In this document: positions 43,077-52,678 of the stretch, piece by piece
Layout of the letters: each line of letters opens with the position of its first letter
Numbering within the stretch: the stretch's first letter is position 1
Source: an uncultured Lachnospiraceae bacterium
GTDB lineage: Bacteria; Bacillota; Clostridia; Lachnospirales; Lachnospiraceae
Direction: 5' to 3'
Assembly (NCBI GenBank): GCA_958428365.1
Contig: CAUAFT010000009.1
Location: 62,001-126,000 of the forward strand
Length of the DNA stretch: 64,000 nucleotides
The notes under the pieces: generated by a model
What the model was told of the DNA's origin: nothing
The model's database searches: none
Seen by the model: the letters and a program-made list of their open reading frames with translations, nothing else
Position numbers and translations under genes: made by a program

Positions 43077-45195
43077 CTCCCTTTTCCTCGTGCTGGATCA
43101 GTTCCTCCGGCAATAACCGCCGAAGCGTCCTCTCCATGGCGCTCATCTCGATAGGCTTTGTCACAAATCCCTGGAATCCCTCGCTTAGGAACATTTCCCT
43201 CGCCCCGTTGACCGCATTTGCCGTCAATGCCACAATGGGAACGCGCTGAAAATATTCCCCCGGAAGCTGCCGGATGGCATGCACCGCCTCCACACCGTCC
43301 ATTCCCGGCATCATATGATCCATAAAAACGATATGGTAATCGTGATTTTTCTTCACCATCTCAATGGCTTCCGGTCCGCTCTGGGCTGTCAAAATCGTCA
43401 TCTGATACGGCTTGAGGAGTCCCAATACCACCTTCAGATTCATGACATTGTCATCCACCACAAGAATTTTTGCCCCCGGCGCATGGAAACGTCCCAGCTT
43501 CGGACTCTCATTCCCGGCATTGAAGGACAGCTTCTCCCCGTTGATGACATTTCCCACGGAAAGAGAATAGAAGGGCTTATAGATATTCCTCATATTTTTT
43601 CCCACATCAATACGGTTCTGCCGCTCCTGAACGATGGTGACCGTCATTTTTTCCGCCAGATCTTCAAAATATTCCCTTGCTTCCAGATACTCGTCCCTTG
43701 CCAAAAACAGGTGGGTATATTCCTGGTCAGAACCAAGTTCTCTTTTCACTTCCTCCAGCGAATCGCAGCTGCGGCATCCGATTCCAAAATCATGTTCCAT
43801 ATGCTCCAGAAGCTGCGCATAGCGTTTTGTGACAAAGGGATGGTCGAACTTCCAGAAATGGATATAACATAAGATTTTTGTATGCTCCGGATCCAAAAGG
43901 CGGATGATGGGTTCCTCCTCCACCACCTTCTGAGGCAGTACCACCGTAAATTCGGTTCCCTGACCGTAGACACTGTCCACATGGATGATCCCGCCCATTT
44001 TTTTCACAAGCTGTTTGGAGATGGCAAGTCCTAGCCCCGTTCCCTCAATGGTGCGGTTTCTCTTGGTATCCACCTGGCTGAAGCTCTGGAACATCTTACC
44101 CAGATTCTTCTTTTTGATCCCAATGCCGCTGTCCTTCACCGTAAAAATGAGATTGATCCCGTAGCTCTCCTTCCGGTAACCAATGCGGAACAACACGCCG
44201 CCCTCGTGGGTGAACTTGATGGCGTTGGTCAGAAGGTTGATGATGATCTGGCGGATGCGGATCTCGTCTCCATAGAGTTTGTCCGGGATATTCGGATCGC
44301 AGTCCACCACCAGCTCGATCTGTTTGTCTCCTTTTCTCGCCATCGCCATGTTGATGACGTCATTGAGCATGGAGGCAAGCTGATAGGGCTCGCAGACCAG
44401 TTCCATCTTACCCGATTCGATCTTGGAAAAATCCAGAAGATCATTGATAATACTCAAAAGATTTCTGCCCGACAGATGAATGTTACTGCAGTTGTCCCGC
44501 ACATCATCGGACAGATCCTTTTCATTTAAAACCAATTCGCACATTCCCATGATGGCATTCATAGGCGTGCGGATCTCATGGCTCATATTCGCCAGAAAGT
44601 CGCTCTTCGCCCGGTTGGCTTCCTCCGCCTTTATCAGAAACTCCCTCTGCTGACGCTTATAGTCAAAGATCCGATACTGGATCGCCATACACATAAGCGT
44701 CTCCACAAAATAGGCAATGGGAAATCTGGTGAGCCAGGTTTTGGAATAAGGATAGCCGAGCTGGCTCAAAGGCGTCCACATATAAACTGCCGTGATGATT
44801 CCCAAAATCAGACTTAAGATGCTCCCATAATAGAGATTCAAAAAGAACATCCCAATCGGTGGGAGCAGCAGCAGCCAGATGATGCTGAATCCCTTCTCTC
44901 CCCCTGACACCAGAAAATAGACCAGCATCAGCAGCATGGCGACTGCGATACCGACAACCACCAGCTTCACATTCCTTCCAATGCGAAAGAAGATAAGACT
45001 GAGCAGCATCCAGACCCCCATGGCTCCGGTAATATATGCGATCTGGGGTGAATCCACCGACATGTTCAGCACATACATAAAGGCTCCCACCAGAGCAAAA
45101 ACAATACAAAAAAACTGTAAGCCCTTTTCATCCAGTCCTCCGGATTCCTCCTTCAATTCCTGAATCAACCCCTGGGTTTTTTCCTTCTTTTTCAT
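43069..45195 (-). CDS. Hybrid sensor histidine kinase with receiver domain
   Basis: A 708-residue membrane kinase. Five or six transmembrane helices lie in residues 28-175. A short coiled linker leads to the HisKA box (H206 in ANMSHEIRTPMNAI) and the HATPase_c domain (N box in QIIINLLTNAIKFTHEGG, G boxes GIGIKK and GTGLGL). A degenerate middle region and a C-terminal receiver follow, with D626 in VFMDHMMPGMDG. There is no HPt and no C-terminal helical module, unlike the other hybrid kinases here. Gaps and overlaps with the flanking RR (18 bp) and DegV (8-bp overlap) suggest one operon. Confidence 0.92.
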   Translation of the reverse strand: MKKKEKTQGLIQELKEESGGLDEKGLQFFCIVFALVGAFMYVLNMSVDSPQIAYITGAMGVWMLLSLIFFRIGRNVKLVVVGIAVAMLLMLVYFLVSGGEKGFSIIWLLLLPPIGMFFLNLYYGSILSLILGIITAVYMWTPLSQLGYPYSKTWLTRFPIAYFVETLMCMAIQYRIFDYKRQQREFLIKAEEANRAKSDFLANMSHEIRTPMNAIMGMCELVLNEKDLSDDVRDNCSNIHLSGRNLLSIINDLLDFSKIESGKMELVCEPYQLASMLNDVINMAMARKGDKQIELVVDCDPNIPDKLYGDEIRIRQIIINLLTNAIKFTHEGGVLFRIGYRKESYGINLIFTVKDSGIGIKKKNLGKMFQSFSQVDTKRNRTIEGTGLGLAISKQLVKKMGGIIHVDSVYGQGTEFTVVLPQKVVEEEPIIRLLDPEHTKILCYIHFWKFDHPFVTKRYAQLLEHMEHDFGIGCRSCDSLEEVKRELGSDQEYTHLFLARDEYLEAREYFEDLAEKMTVTIVQERQNRIDVGKNMRNIYKPFYSLSVGNVINGEKLSFNAGNESPKLGRFHAPGAKILVVDDNVMNLKVVLGLLKPYQMTILTAQSGPEAIEMVKKNHDYHIVFMDHMMPGMDGVEAVHAIRQLPGEYFQRVPIVALTANAVNGAREMFLSEGFQGFVTKPIEMSAMERTLRRLLPEELIQHEEKGGV

Positions 45196-45213
45196 CCGTT
45201 CCCTTCCCTCTTT

Positions 45214-46257
45214 CTAAAGTTCTTTCATCAGTTCCCGCAATTCTTCTTTGGAATCCAAAAAAATGTCCAGAAGCTCCGGTTCAAAGCTCTCGCCCCGCTC
45301 CTTTTCCATAATTGCAAACGCTTCCTCCAAAGACATTCCCTCCTTATACTGTCTTTTTGACACCAAAGCGTCAAAAACATCTGCGATTGCAAGGATTCTT
45401 GCAGGAAGTGGGATCTCTTTCTCACGCCTGTGCTCTGGATATCCCTTTCCATTCCATTTTTCATGGTGGTAGGACGCCATGTCGCTGGCAATATCCACAA
45501 ACTCCTGATTGACCAGCCGACCCATATTTTCTCTGATCATCCTGCCGCCCTCGTTGGCATGCAGCTGCATCATCCGATATTCTTCCTCCGTCAAGGCTCC
45601 GGGTTTTTGCAGGATCATATCGTTTACCGCAATCTTTCCAATGTCGTGCATCGGCGCCGCTTTGCGCATATAATCCGCACAGGTGGGGGTGAGTTCCTCC
45701 TGATAGAGTCCCCTCTCCTGAATCTTTCTGACAAAGAGATCCACATAGGCGCTGGTCCGCCGGATGTGCTCCCCGGTGGTTCCATCCCGGCTTTCGATGA
45801 GGTTTGCCATGGAAATAATGATGTCCTGCTGTAATTGCGTGATCTGGGCGAGCTGCTGTTCCACCATCCGCTCCAGCCCTTTCCGGTAATCCTCCAACTC
45901 CAGAGTTTTCCGCACCCTCTGTAACATGATTCCCGGAACAAAGGGCTTTCCGATGTAATCCACAGCGCCCACCTTAAAACAATCCTCTTCTGTTTTCTCA
46001 CTGCGGTCCGCCGTCAGAAAAATGACCGGGATCTTGCGCCACGCCTCGCTCTCCTGAAGTCGGCGCATCACCTCAAAGCCGTCCATTCCGGGCATCTGAA
46101 TATCCAACAGGATCAGATCCGGTTCATTTTTTTCCAGGTAGCGGAATGCCAGTTCCCCGGAATTGGCAGCCGCCACACGATACTCCTCCACCAGCAGTTT
46201 TTGGGCGATCATCAGATTCGCTTTGTCATCGTCCACCACTAAAATTACCTTTTTCAC
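45214..46257 (-). CDS. Response regulator with HD-GYP domain
   Basis: A 347-residue protein. The receiver covers 1-120 (phosphoacceptor D52 in LLDIQMPGMDG, Lys in IGKPF), and the HD-GYP domain covers about 145-335 (MHDIGKIAVNDMIL; HHEKWNGKGYPEH). HD-GYP domains of this form hydrolyse cyclic di-GMP to GMP. It lies between two hybrid kinases with 18-bp gaps on each side, so they are its likely phosphate source. The output should be lowered c-di-GMP and hence changed motility or adhesion. Confidence 0.93.
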   Translation of the reverse strand: MKKVILVVDDDKANLMIAQKLLVEEYRVAAANSGELAFRYLEKNEPDLILLDIQMPGMDGFEVMRRLQESEAWRKIPVIFLTADRSEKTEEDCFKVGAVDYIGKPFVPGIMLQRVRKTLELEDYRKGLERMVEQQLAQITQLQQDIIISMANLIESRDGTTGEHIRRTSAYVDLFVRKIQERGLYQEELTPTCADYMRKAAPMHDIGKIAVNDMILQKPGALTEEEYRMMQLHANEGGRMIRENMGRLVNQEFVDIASDMASYHHEKWNGKGYPEHRREKEIPLPARILAIADVFDALVSKRQYKEGMSLEEAFAIMEKERGESFEPELLDIFLDSKEELRELMKEL

Positions 46258-46275
46258 CTTCGTCCTCCTATGTAC

Positions 46276-48957
46276 CTAACCCTCTGTCTGTACACTGATC
46301 CATTCCAGGAGACAGTTTTCCGCATTCGCATAGTCAAAGTCGTCCACGGCAACGCGGACTTTTTCCAAAAGCTCCCTCTGCTCTTTTACATCCTCCCCGT
46401 CCACTTCCGTCTCTTTCAGTCTCTCAATGAGCATAAGCGCCTCGTTCATCTCGAAGGCTCTCACCTGCTCTAACAGAGTCCTGCATTCCTCCAGATAAGC
46501 CTCCTTAGAGAGACGTTTCTTCGGCTCTTCCCTCTCCCCGGAAGCTCCCTGTCCTGTTCCCTCTATCTGCAGCAGTCCGCTTACCTCCTCTAAAACAGCC
46601 TGATAGTCCTGACAGAATTTTTCGAAGTCCCGATGGATCAGCTCTTCTTTTCCCTCTTTCGCCGCCATCTCCTGGCGCTTTGCCTCTTCCGAAAATGACT
46701 TTGCGCCGATACTCATGGAATTACTCTTTAAGGCATGAACGAGGATCTCATAGCTTTTCCAGTCTCTCTTTTCATAAAATTCCCGAAGATCTTTTCTGTA
46801 TTTTTCACTCTGCTCATAATAGACTTTTAAGATCTCAAGATACATCTCCTCGTTTCCATCACAGTAGGACACTCCCAGCGTCCGTTCGATCCGTCCCTCT
46901 TCTTTTTGAGATGCCGGTTTCTTCTGATGTTTCAGCTCATTTGGATGTGTCTGCTCCTCCTTGGGAAGCTGTACGGTCTCATAGGTTACCAGCTCCTGGG
47001 GCAGATGCTTTTTCAGCATTTGTTCTAATTTTCCCGCTTCCACAGGCTTGGAGAGATAATCGGCGAATCCCTCCTTCACATATTCCTCTTTGACCCCTGC
47101 CAGGGCGTTCGCCGTCAGCGCGATCACCTTCGTCTCCATATTCAGACCCTTCTCGTCCTCCCGCAGCAGGTGCAGGGTCTCAATTCCGTCCGGCTCCGGC
47201 ATCATATGATCCATCAGGATCAGATCATATTTTTTCTTCCGGCAGAGAGCAAGGCACTCCTCCCCTCCCTGCGCCGTATCCAGTCTGATCTCTGTCTCCT
47301 TTAAAAGTCCTTTTAACACGGCAAGATTCATCTCGTTATCGTCCACCGCCAGAACGGAGGCTTCCTTTGCGTGAAAAGATTCTCTGTATATTATGCCCTC
47401 CCGGATCTCCTTTTCATATGCCTCCTGTAAATCTCCCACTGTCTGAAAGCTGAGTACCTCCTGGGGAATCCTCACGGTAAACAGGGAGCCTTTCCCATAG
47501 ACGCTCTGTACCTGAATCTCTCCGCCCATTCCCTCCACAAGATGTTTTGTAATATTCAGTCCCAATCCGGTCCCCTCAATGGCCCGGTTTTTCTTCTCTT
47601 CCAGCCGGGTAAAACTATCAAAGAGTTTTCCAAGATCCTCCTCTTTGATCCCCTCCCCGGTGTCCGCCACCGACATCCTTAAGGCAAAGTCTCCGCTGTC
47701 GCTCCACTCTCCCTGAACGCTGAAGGTGATCTGTCCCTTTTTCGTATATTTCACGGCATTGGTCAGAAGATTGGTCAAGATCTGCTTGATCCTGATCTCA
47801 TCCCCCTTGAGGACTGAGGGCAGATCCTTGTCAATGTTCAGCCTTACCTCCAGATTCCTTCTCTCTGCCTTTGCCTCTAAGACGTGAATCTCGTCGTTCA
47901 ACAGAGAGGACAACTGGTAGGAATTTTCCACGATCTCCAGTTTTCCCGCCTCGATCTTGGAAAAATCCAAAATATCATTCACCAGACTCAGAAGCATCTT
48001 ACTGGCTCTTTGAATATTTCTTGCATATTCCTGAATCTCCTCGTCCTGATTCTCCCTTAAGATCATCTCATTCATTCCGATCACCGTATTGATGGGCGTG
48101 CGGATCTCATGGGACATATTCGCTAAGAACTTCTCCTTGGAAGCGCTGGCGCGGATCACCTGCTGTTTTTCTTCCTCCACACCCAAAATGTCCTGCCCGG
48201 TCTTTAGCGCCGCCATAATCAGTAAAAACAGGAGTCCCAGACCAAGGATCACACCCTTGGAACCCTGACTCTCCCTGGTCAGCACTCCCAGCTCGATCCC
48301 CGTTGCTAAAAGAAGGCCTGCGATTCCAATAGCCGCAAGCTCATATTCCCGGATATGTTTTTTCACAAGATCCGCTCCCATGGTGCCTAAGACCAGAAGC
48401 GCCGCAAGCGCCAGCTCTCCGTCCATAAAATTTTTGCTGTCCAGAAAATCCCAATGCAGCATTTTCAAAACTGCATAGACCGAAAAATCAATCATAAAGA
48501 TAACGGTCACAAGTATATAGAATTTTTGATATCTTCCTTTTTGAATACTGTTGAGATAGATAAAAAATGGAATCGGCAGAATCATAACCGCAGAAAACGC
48601 CAGCGCCTCCACCAGCGAAAGATCCGTAAAAAGAAGCTGGCGCAATTTCGATTCGGAGAGCATCCAGATCGCCGCAAGAAAAATTCCCCAGCCCAGATAT
48701 CCAAAGACAATTTTCTGATGATAAAAGGCGCGCAGAATAATATCAAACACCACGCTGATCAGACCTGCCGCCATTAAAAACAAAGCCATGAGGACCTGTA
48801 CGCCATACTCTTCTAAAAAGTCCAGCCAGATCCCCATTTTATCCCGATCCGGGGACAGCAGAACCTCTCCCAATAGAAAATACGCAAATACTCCTATGGT
48901 CATCAGCCAAAAAAAGCCTTTCATCAAACGTGTCGCTCTGCTTTCCCTGTTCTTCAT
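46276..48957 (-). CDS. Hybrid histidine kinase with receiver, HPt and C-terminal helical module
   Basis: The ATG at 48957 (893 residues) has GGAGGACAGAGG upstream; the frame runs further without a site. Eight or so transmembrane helices lie in the first 260 residues. HisKA (ANMSHEIRTPINTV), HATPase (QILTNLLTNAVKYTKKGQ; GTGLGL), a receiver (LILMDHMMPEPDG) and an HPt domain (LVHALKSNSMSIGAKSFSEE) follow. The last 75 residues are a charged helical module shared with three other proteins at 57.9-61.5 kb. It is the first gene of the HK-RR-HK-DegV unit and starts 56 bp after thiE. Confidence 0.92.
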   Translation of the reverse strand: MKNRESRATRLMKGFFWLMTIGVFAYFLLGEVLLSPDRDKMGIWLDFLEEYGVQVLMALFLMAAGLISVVFDIILRAFYHQKIVFGYLGWGIFLAAIWMLSESKLRQLLFTDLSLVEALAFSAVMILPIPFFIYLNSIQKGRYQKFYILVTVIFMIDFSVYAVLKMLHWDFLDSKNFMDGELALAALLVLGTMGADLVKKHIREYELAAIGIAGLLLATGIELGVLTRESQGSKGVILGLGLLFLLIMAALKTGQDILGVEEEKQQVIRASASKEKFLANMSHEIRTPINTVIGMNEMILRENQDEEIQEYARNIQRASKMLLSLVNDILDFSKIEAGKLEIVENSYQLSSLLNDEIHVLEAKAERRNLEVRLNIDKDLPSVLKGDEIRIKQILTNLLTNAVKYTKKGQITFSVQGEWSDSGDFALRMSVADTGEGIKEEDLGKLFDSFTRLEEKKNRAIEGTGLGLNITKHLVEGMGGEIQVQSVYGKGSLFTVRIPQEVLSFQTVGDLQEAYEKEIREGIIYRESFHAKEASVLAVDDNEMNLAVLKGLLKETEIRLDTAQGGEECLALCRKKKYDLILMDHMMPEPDGIETLHLLREDEKGLNMETKVIALTANALAGVKEEYVKEGFADYLSKPVEAGKLEQMLKKHLPQELVTYETVQLPKEEQTHPNELKHQKKPASQKEEGRIERTLGVSYCDGNEEMYLEILKVYYEQSEKYRKDLREFYEKRDWKSYEILVHALKSNSMSIGAKSFSEEAKRQEMAAKEGKEELIHRDFEKFCQDYQAVLEEVSGLLQIEGTGQGASGEREEPKKRLSKEAYLEECRTLLEQVRAFEMNEALMLIERLKETEVDGEDVKEQRELLEKVRVAVDDFDYANAENCLLEWISVQTEG

Positions 48958-49013
48958 CCTCTGTCCTCCATTACCGCTTCTTTTCCCACGCCGCAAACTG
49001 CGGCTCCCTGCTT

Positions 49014-49613
49014 TTATACTATCATTAACCCCTGATAAATGCAAGAAAGAGCAGAAGTACGCATCAAAGAGGACATCATGCATACTCCCGCCGCCCCCGC
49101 TTCCATGCAGGAAGCGGCGTTCTCCGGCGTGACGCCGCCGATGGCATAGACGGGTAGCCCCACCGCCTGACAGACCTCTCTTAAAAATGTAAGTCCTCTT
49201 GGCGGAAGTCCCGGCTTACAGCCTGTGGCAAAGATATGCCCCGCCGTGAGATAGGACGCGCCCGCCCGCTCCGCTTCCACAGCCTCCTCCACGGCATGGA
49301 CCGACACGCCGATCTGCTCAAATTCCCGCTTTTCTTCCTCTGTCAAAGTCAGAAATCTCTGATAAGGAAGATGGATCCTTTTTATCCCGTTTCTCTTCGC
49401 CGTCTCCGGGTAGGTGTGCAGGATGAGAGGGACGCCATGGGCTTCACAGACGGACTGTACCTTTTGGGCGAGCTTTTCATATTCGGCTTCCGGCAGGTCC
49501 TTTTCCCGCAGTATCACGGGGATTCCCGCCTTTGCCACTTTTTCGATCTGCGTCAGAAAGTCTCCCTCCACAAGAGCGCGGCTGGTGACGCAGAGAACTT
49601 TACACATAGACAT
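49014..49613 (-). CDS. thiE: Thiamine-phosphate synthase (ThiE/TenI-type)
   Basis: Joins HMP-PP with the thiazole phosphate in thiamine synthesis; TenI-type members instead aromatise the thiazole. The 199-residue protein has LTAGHIFATGCKPGLPPRG and VYAIGGVTPENAASCMEAGA. It is slightly shorter than ThiE, and the pyrophosphate-binding residues are hard to judge, so TenI remains possible. It overlaps thiH by 14 bp and is the last gene of thiSFGHE. Confidence 0.85.
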   Translation of the reverse strand: MSMCKVLCVTSRALVEGDFLTQIEKVAKAGIPVILREKDLPEAEYEKLAQKVQSVCEAHGVPLILHTYPETAKRNGIKRIHLPYQRFLTLTEEEKREFEQIGVSVHAVEEAVEAERAGASYLTAGHIFATGCKPGLPPRGLTFLREVCQAVGLPVYAIGGVTPENAASCMEAGAAGVCMMSSLMRTSALSCIYQGLMIV

Positions 49614-50853
49614 AATCGTTTAAAACCGGCTGTAAGCCCTCCTGGGAGATATCCTCATACATCTGTCCGAAACTTCTGCCGTCGGAGATCTCGAACTGCT
49701 CGTCCCCGGTTCCTTCCTCCTCTTTTCCCGTATACTTGCTCTCATGATCCCCGATCCCCGTGGAGACTCCCGCCGACACCTTGGTGGCTGCAATCTTTAC
49801 AATGCCGTCCCGGAAATGTTTTTCCTCTCTGGAAGAGACGGTGATACCCACATATGGTAAAAAGATCCGGTAGGCGCAGAGCACCTGACACAATTCCTTC
49901 TCATGAACGTCCAGAGGATTGATCTTATCATTGTTGATGATAGGACGAAGCCTTGGACAGGAGAGGGAGTATTCTGCATGGGGATACTTCCTCTGTAAAA
50001 AATAAACATGAAGGGCTGATGCCAGGGCGTCTTTTCGAAAATCCGCCAGCCCCAAAAGAGCGGAAAAGCCCACGCCCCTCATGCCGCCCCGAATCGCCCG
50101 CTCCTGGGCTTCAAAGCGATAGGGAAATACCCTCTTGTGTCCCAGAAGATGAAGGGTCTCGTATTTATCGGAATCGTAGGTCTCCTGAAAAACCGTCACA
50201 TAATCCGCACCGCACTCGTGGAGATAGCGGTACTCGTCGGTGTTCACCGGATAGATCTCAAGCCCCACATTTCGAAAATACTGGGACGCCAGCCTGCAGG
50301 CCTCGCCGATGTATTCCACATCGCTCATTGCCCGGCTCTCTCCCGTGAGAATGAGGATCTCCTCGATCCCGGAATCGGCGATCACCTTCATCTCCTTTTC
50401 CATCTCTTCCCGGTTCAGCTTCTTTCTGGCAATATCGTTATAGCAGTTAAAGCCGCAGTAAACACAGTAGTTCTGGCAGTAGTTTGCAATATAGAGCGGA
50501 GTAAAAAAATATACCGTATTTCCAAAATGTTTTCCCGTCTCCGCCTTCGCCTTCACAGCCATCTCCTCCAAATACGGCGCCGCCGCCGGGGAGAGCAGCG
50601 CCTTAAAATCCTCAATGCTGCACCGCTCGCTCAAAAGCGCCCGCCGGACGTCTGCGTCCGTGTAGCTGTCATACTCGTAGCTGTCCATTTCCCGCAGCAC
50701 TTTTTCCATGATATCGGAATGGATCTGCTCCATCCCCTCCAGATATTCCATATGGTTTTTCCGGCTGGAAGGATCCTGCTCCAAGCGGTGTTTTTTTTCC
50801 AGCGCCTTTTCTCCTAATTTATCCGAATCGATAAAGAACTGATTTTCCTTCAT
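49600..50853 (-). CDS. thiH: 2-iminoacetate synthase (tyrosine lyase)
   Basis: Radical SAM enzyme that makes dehydroglycine from tyrosine for the thiazole ring. The 417-residue protein has the CxxxCxxC motif in YCQNYCVYCGF near residue 123, EILILTGESR, and a C-terminal ATKVSAGVSTGIGDHE. It lies 16 bp after thiG. It is the anaerobic counterpart of ThiO, fitting an anaerobic Clostridia host. Confidence 0.95.
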   Translation of the reverse strand: MKENQFFIDSDKLGEKALEKKHRLEQDPSSRKNHMEYLEGMEQIHSDIMEKVLREMDSYEYDSYTDADVRRALLSERCSIEDFKALLSPAAAPYLEEMAVKAKAETGKHFGNTVYFFTPLYIANYCQNYCVYCGFNCYNDIARKKLNREEMEKEMKVIADSGIEEILILTGESRAMSDVEYIGEACRLASQYFRNVGLEIYPVNTDEYRYLHECGADYVTVFQETYDSDKYETLHLLGHKRVFPYRFEAQERAIRGGMRGVGFSALLGLADFRKDALASALHVYFLQRKYPHAEYSLSCPRLRPIINNDKINPLDVHEKELCQVLCAYRIFLPYVGITVSSREEKHFRDGIVKIAATKVSAGVSTGIGDHESKYTGKEEEGTGDEQFEISDGRSFGQMYEDISQEGLQPVLNDYVYV

Positions 50854-50869
50854 TTATTTCGCCTCCATC

Positions 50870-51640
50870 CTAGTCTCTCAAAAATCCGGTCAGAGGATCG
50901 GAAGCGGAGGCTCCGCGTTCTAACACTCTTCCAAGTCCTGATAGATAAGCCGCTCTTCCCGCCGCAATGGCGTCCTTAAAGGCTCCCGCCATTGCCGGAA
51001 TATCTCCCGCCGTTGCGATAGCGGTATTCGCCATAATAGCGGCTGCCCCCATCTCCATCGCCTCACATGCCTGGGATGGTCTGCCGATTCCCGCGTCCAC
51101 GATCACCGGAAGATCGATCTCGTCAATGATGATCTGGATGAACTCTTTTGTGGCAAGTCCCTTATTGGAACCGATCGGGGACGCAAGAGGCATCACTGCG
51201 GCAGCCCCTGCATCTGCCAGAGCTCTTGCGGCATAGAGATCCGGGTACATATAAGGCAGTACCACAAAGCCCTCCTTTGCCAGCATTTTGGTTGCCTTCA
51301 CCGTCTCCTCATTGTCCGGCAGGAGGTATTTGCTGTCCTTCATGATCTCTACCTTCACAAAATCACCGCAGCCGATCTCCCTCGCCATTTTCGCAATGCG
51401 CACCGCCTCTTTGGCGTCCCTGGCGCCGGAGGTATTCGGAAGCAGGGTCACGTTATCCGGTATGTAATCCAGGATATTTTCATCCTTCTTTGTATTGGTT
51501 CTTCTAACAGCAAGGGTGATGATCTCTGCCCCGGCATTTTCCACTGCCGCCTGGATCAATTCCATGGAGTATTTTCCAGAACCTAAAATAAAGCGGGAAT
51601 GAAATTCTTTTCCACCTAATTGAAACGTATCTTTTTTCAT
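50870..51640 (-). CDS. thiG: Thiazole synthase
   Basis: Forms the thiazole ring from deoxyxylulose phosphate, dehydroglycine and ThiS thiocarboxylate. The 256-residue TIM-barrel protein has FHSRFILGSGKYS, the LLPNTSGARDAKEAVRIA stretch, and PVIVDAGIGRPSQACEAME near the C-terminus. It overlaps thiF by 4 bp. Confidence 0.96.
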   Translation of the reverse strand: MKKDTFQLGGKEFHSRFILGSGKYSMELIQAAVENAGAEIITLAVRRTNTKKDENILDYIPDNVTLLPNTSGARDAKEAVRIAKMAREIGCGDFVKVEIMKDSKYLLPDNEETVKATKMLAKEGFVVLPYMYPDLYAARALADAGAAAVMPLASPIGSNKGLATKEFIQIIIDEIDLPVIVDAGIGRPSQACEAMEMGAAAIMANTAIATAGDIPAMAGAFKDAIAAGRAAYLSGLGRVLERGASASDPLTGFLRD

Positions 51641-52293
51641 TTTTCTATCTCCTTTGTAATAATTAATTCCAAAATCTGATTCGCCTGATGGGCGGCGCAG
51701 ATCATGACCCGCGGAGCCATCAGACCGCCGTACTCCTCCGCCTCGGAGATTCCGTCCCCGCAGAGGTAATAATTCTTCATGATCTTTCTGGTCTGAATCT
51801 GGTTGCTCCTGCCATAGCCCGCCATCCCCGACGCCCCCACCAGGTATTTTTCCGGAAAATGCTCCAGCACATAGTTGGTGAGCATTGCCTTCTGCTCCGG
51901 CCGGTCAAAGGCTTCGCAGATATAAGTTTCGTTTTTAAGCAGGCTCTCGATATTATCCTCCGAGATCTTCACAAAATCCGTGTCGATCCTAAGATAAGGA
52001 TTACAGGCTGACAACTCGTCTTTTAAAGCCTCCGCCTTGGGCTTTCCAAGCTGTTTTATGGTATACTGCTGCCTGTTCAGATTAGTGAGATCCACGCAGT
52101 CAAAATCGATCAGATGTAATCTGCCAATACCGCATCTGGCAAGGGCGAAAGCGATGTTAGAGCCAAGCCCACCCAGACCACAGACTGCCACAGCCGCCCC
52201 GCTGATCTTCTCCTGGATCTCCTTTGTATGGCGCAGCTCCAATGCCTGTCGGATCTCCTCCTCCGACGGGATGGTTCGCTCTTTCTTTTCCAT
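51637..52293 (-). CDS. thiF: ThiS adenylyltransferase
   Basis: E1-like enzyme that adenylates the ThiS C-terminus. The 218-residue protein has the Rossmann motif VCGLGGLGSNIAFALARCG near residue 36, LIDFDCVDLTNLNRQQY and the downstream Arg/Asp residues for ATP binding. It lies 3 bp after thiS and overlaps thiG by 4 bp. It is shorter than E. coli ThiF, as is usual in Clostridia. Confidence 0.93.
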   Translation of the reverse strand: MEKKERTIPSEEEIRQALELRHTKEIQEKISGAAVAVCGLGGLGSNIAFALARCGIGRLHLIDFDCVDLTNLNRQQYTIKQLGKPKAEALKDELSACNPYLRIDTDFVKISEDNIESLLKNETYICEAFDRPEQKAMLTNYVLEHFPEKYLVGASGMAGYGRSNQIQTRKIMKNYYLCGDGISEAEEYGGLMAPRVMICAAHQANQILELIITKEIEK

Positions 52294-52296
52294 GAT

Positions 52297-52491
52297 TCAG
52301 CCTCCTCCCACAAAGCTCACAACCTCTATCACATCTCCGTCCTTTAGGATCTTTTGACCGTATTCCGCCTTCGGTACGATCTCCTCGTTGCACTCTACGG
52401 CGATCCGCTCTTTCTGGTAGCCGTTTTCTGTGAGAAAATCCAAAAGCGTCTTTCCCTCGGCTTCTACGGGCTTTCCATTTACCTGTATCAT
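52297..52491 (-). CDS. thiS: Sulfur carrier protein ThiS
   Basis: A 64-residue ubiquitin-like carrier ending in the required Gly-Gly (FVGGG). Its C-terminus becomes the thiocarboxylate sulfur donor for ThiG. It has a strong AAAGGAGG site and heads the thiSFGHE operon directly downstream of the leader hairpin. Confidence 0.95.
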   Translation of the reverse strand: MIQVNGKPVEAEGKTLLDFLTENGYQKERIAVECNEEIVPKAEYGQKILKDGDVIEVVSFVGGG

Positions 52492-52529
52492 TGCTAAACC
52501 TCCTTTAAATTTCCTGTTAATTAAATCAA

Positions 52530-52583
52530 AAAAGCCACACGAAGCAATACACCCGCGGTGGTGTACCCCTTCGTGTGGCTTTT
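52530..52583 (-). promoter_or_regulatory. thiS-motif leader, probable HMP-PP riboswitch with embedded terminator
   Basis: On the minus strand AAAAGCCACACGAAG pairs perfectly with CTTCGTGTGGCTTTT. An inner UACACC/GGGUGU stem is separated by a GGGG/UUG asymmetric loop, and a T run follows. A 5' GTGTG just upstream could instead pair with CACAC of the stem, an anti-terminator option. The leader is only about 10 nt before the hairpin, too short for a TPP riboswitch. A hairpin of this kind directly before thiS fits the reported thiS motif, whose aptamer lies within the terminator stem and senses HMP-PP. I could not check each consensus base. Confidence 0.72.
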
Positions 52584-52600
52584 GTCACACTCTGATAAAT

Positions 52601-52629
52601 ATTTTAACTATTTTGTTTTTCTCTGTCAA
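52601..52629 (-). promoter_or_regulatory. SigA promoter of the thi operon
   Basis: On the minus strand TTGACA (52624-52629), 17 bp, TAAAAT (52601-52606). Transcription should start near 52594, just before the leader hairpin. Confidence 0.85.
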
Positions 52630-52678
52630 GGTGGAATTTGATTTTACAATGCAGCTCTCCCGCCGTCTTCACATGGTT

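Noticed and set aside
52530..52629. TPP riboswitch upstream of thiS
   Set aside because: No CUGAGA or related TPP core, and the leader is too short; the thiS-motif explanation fits better.
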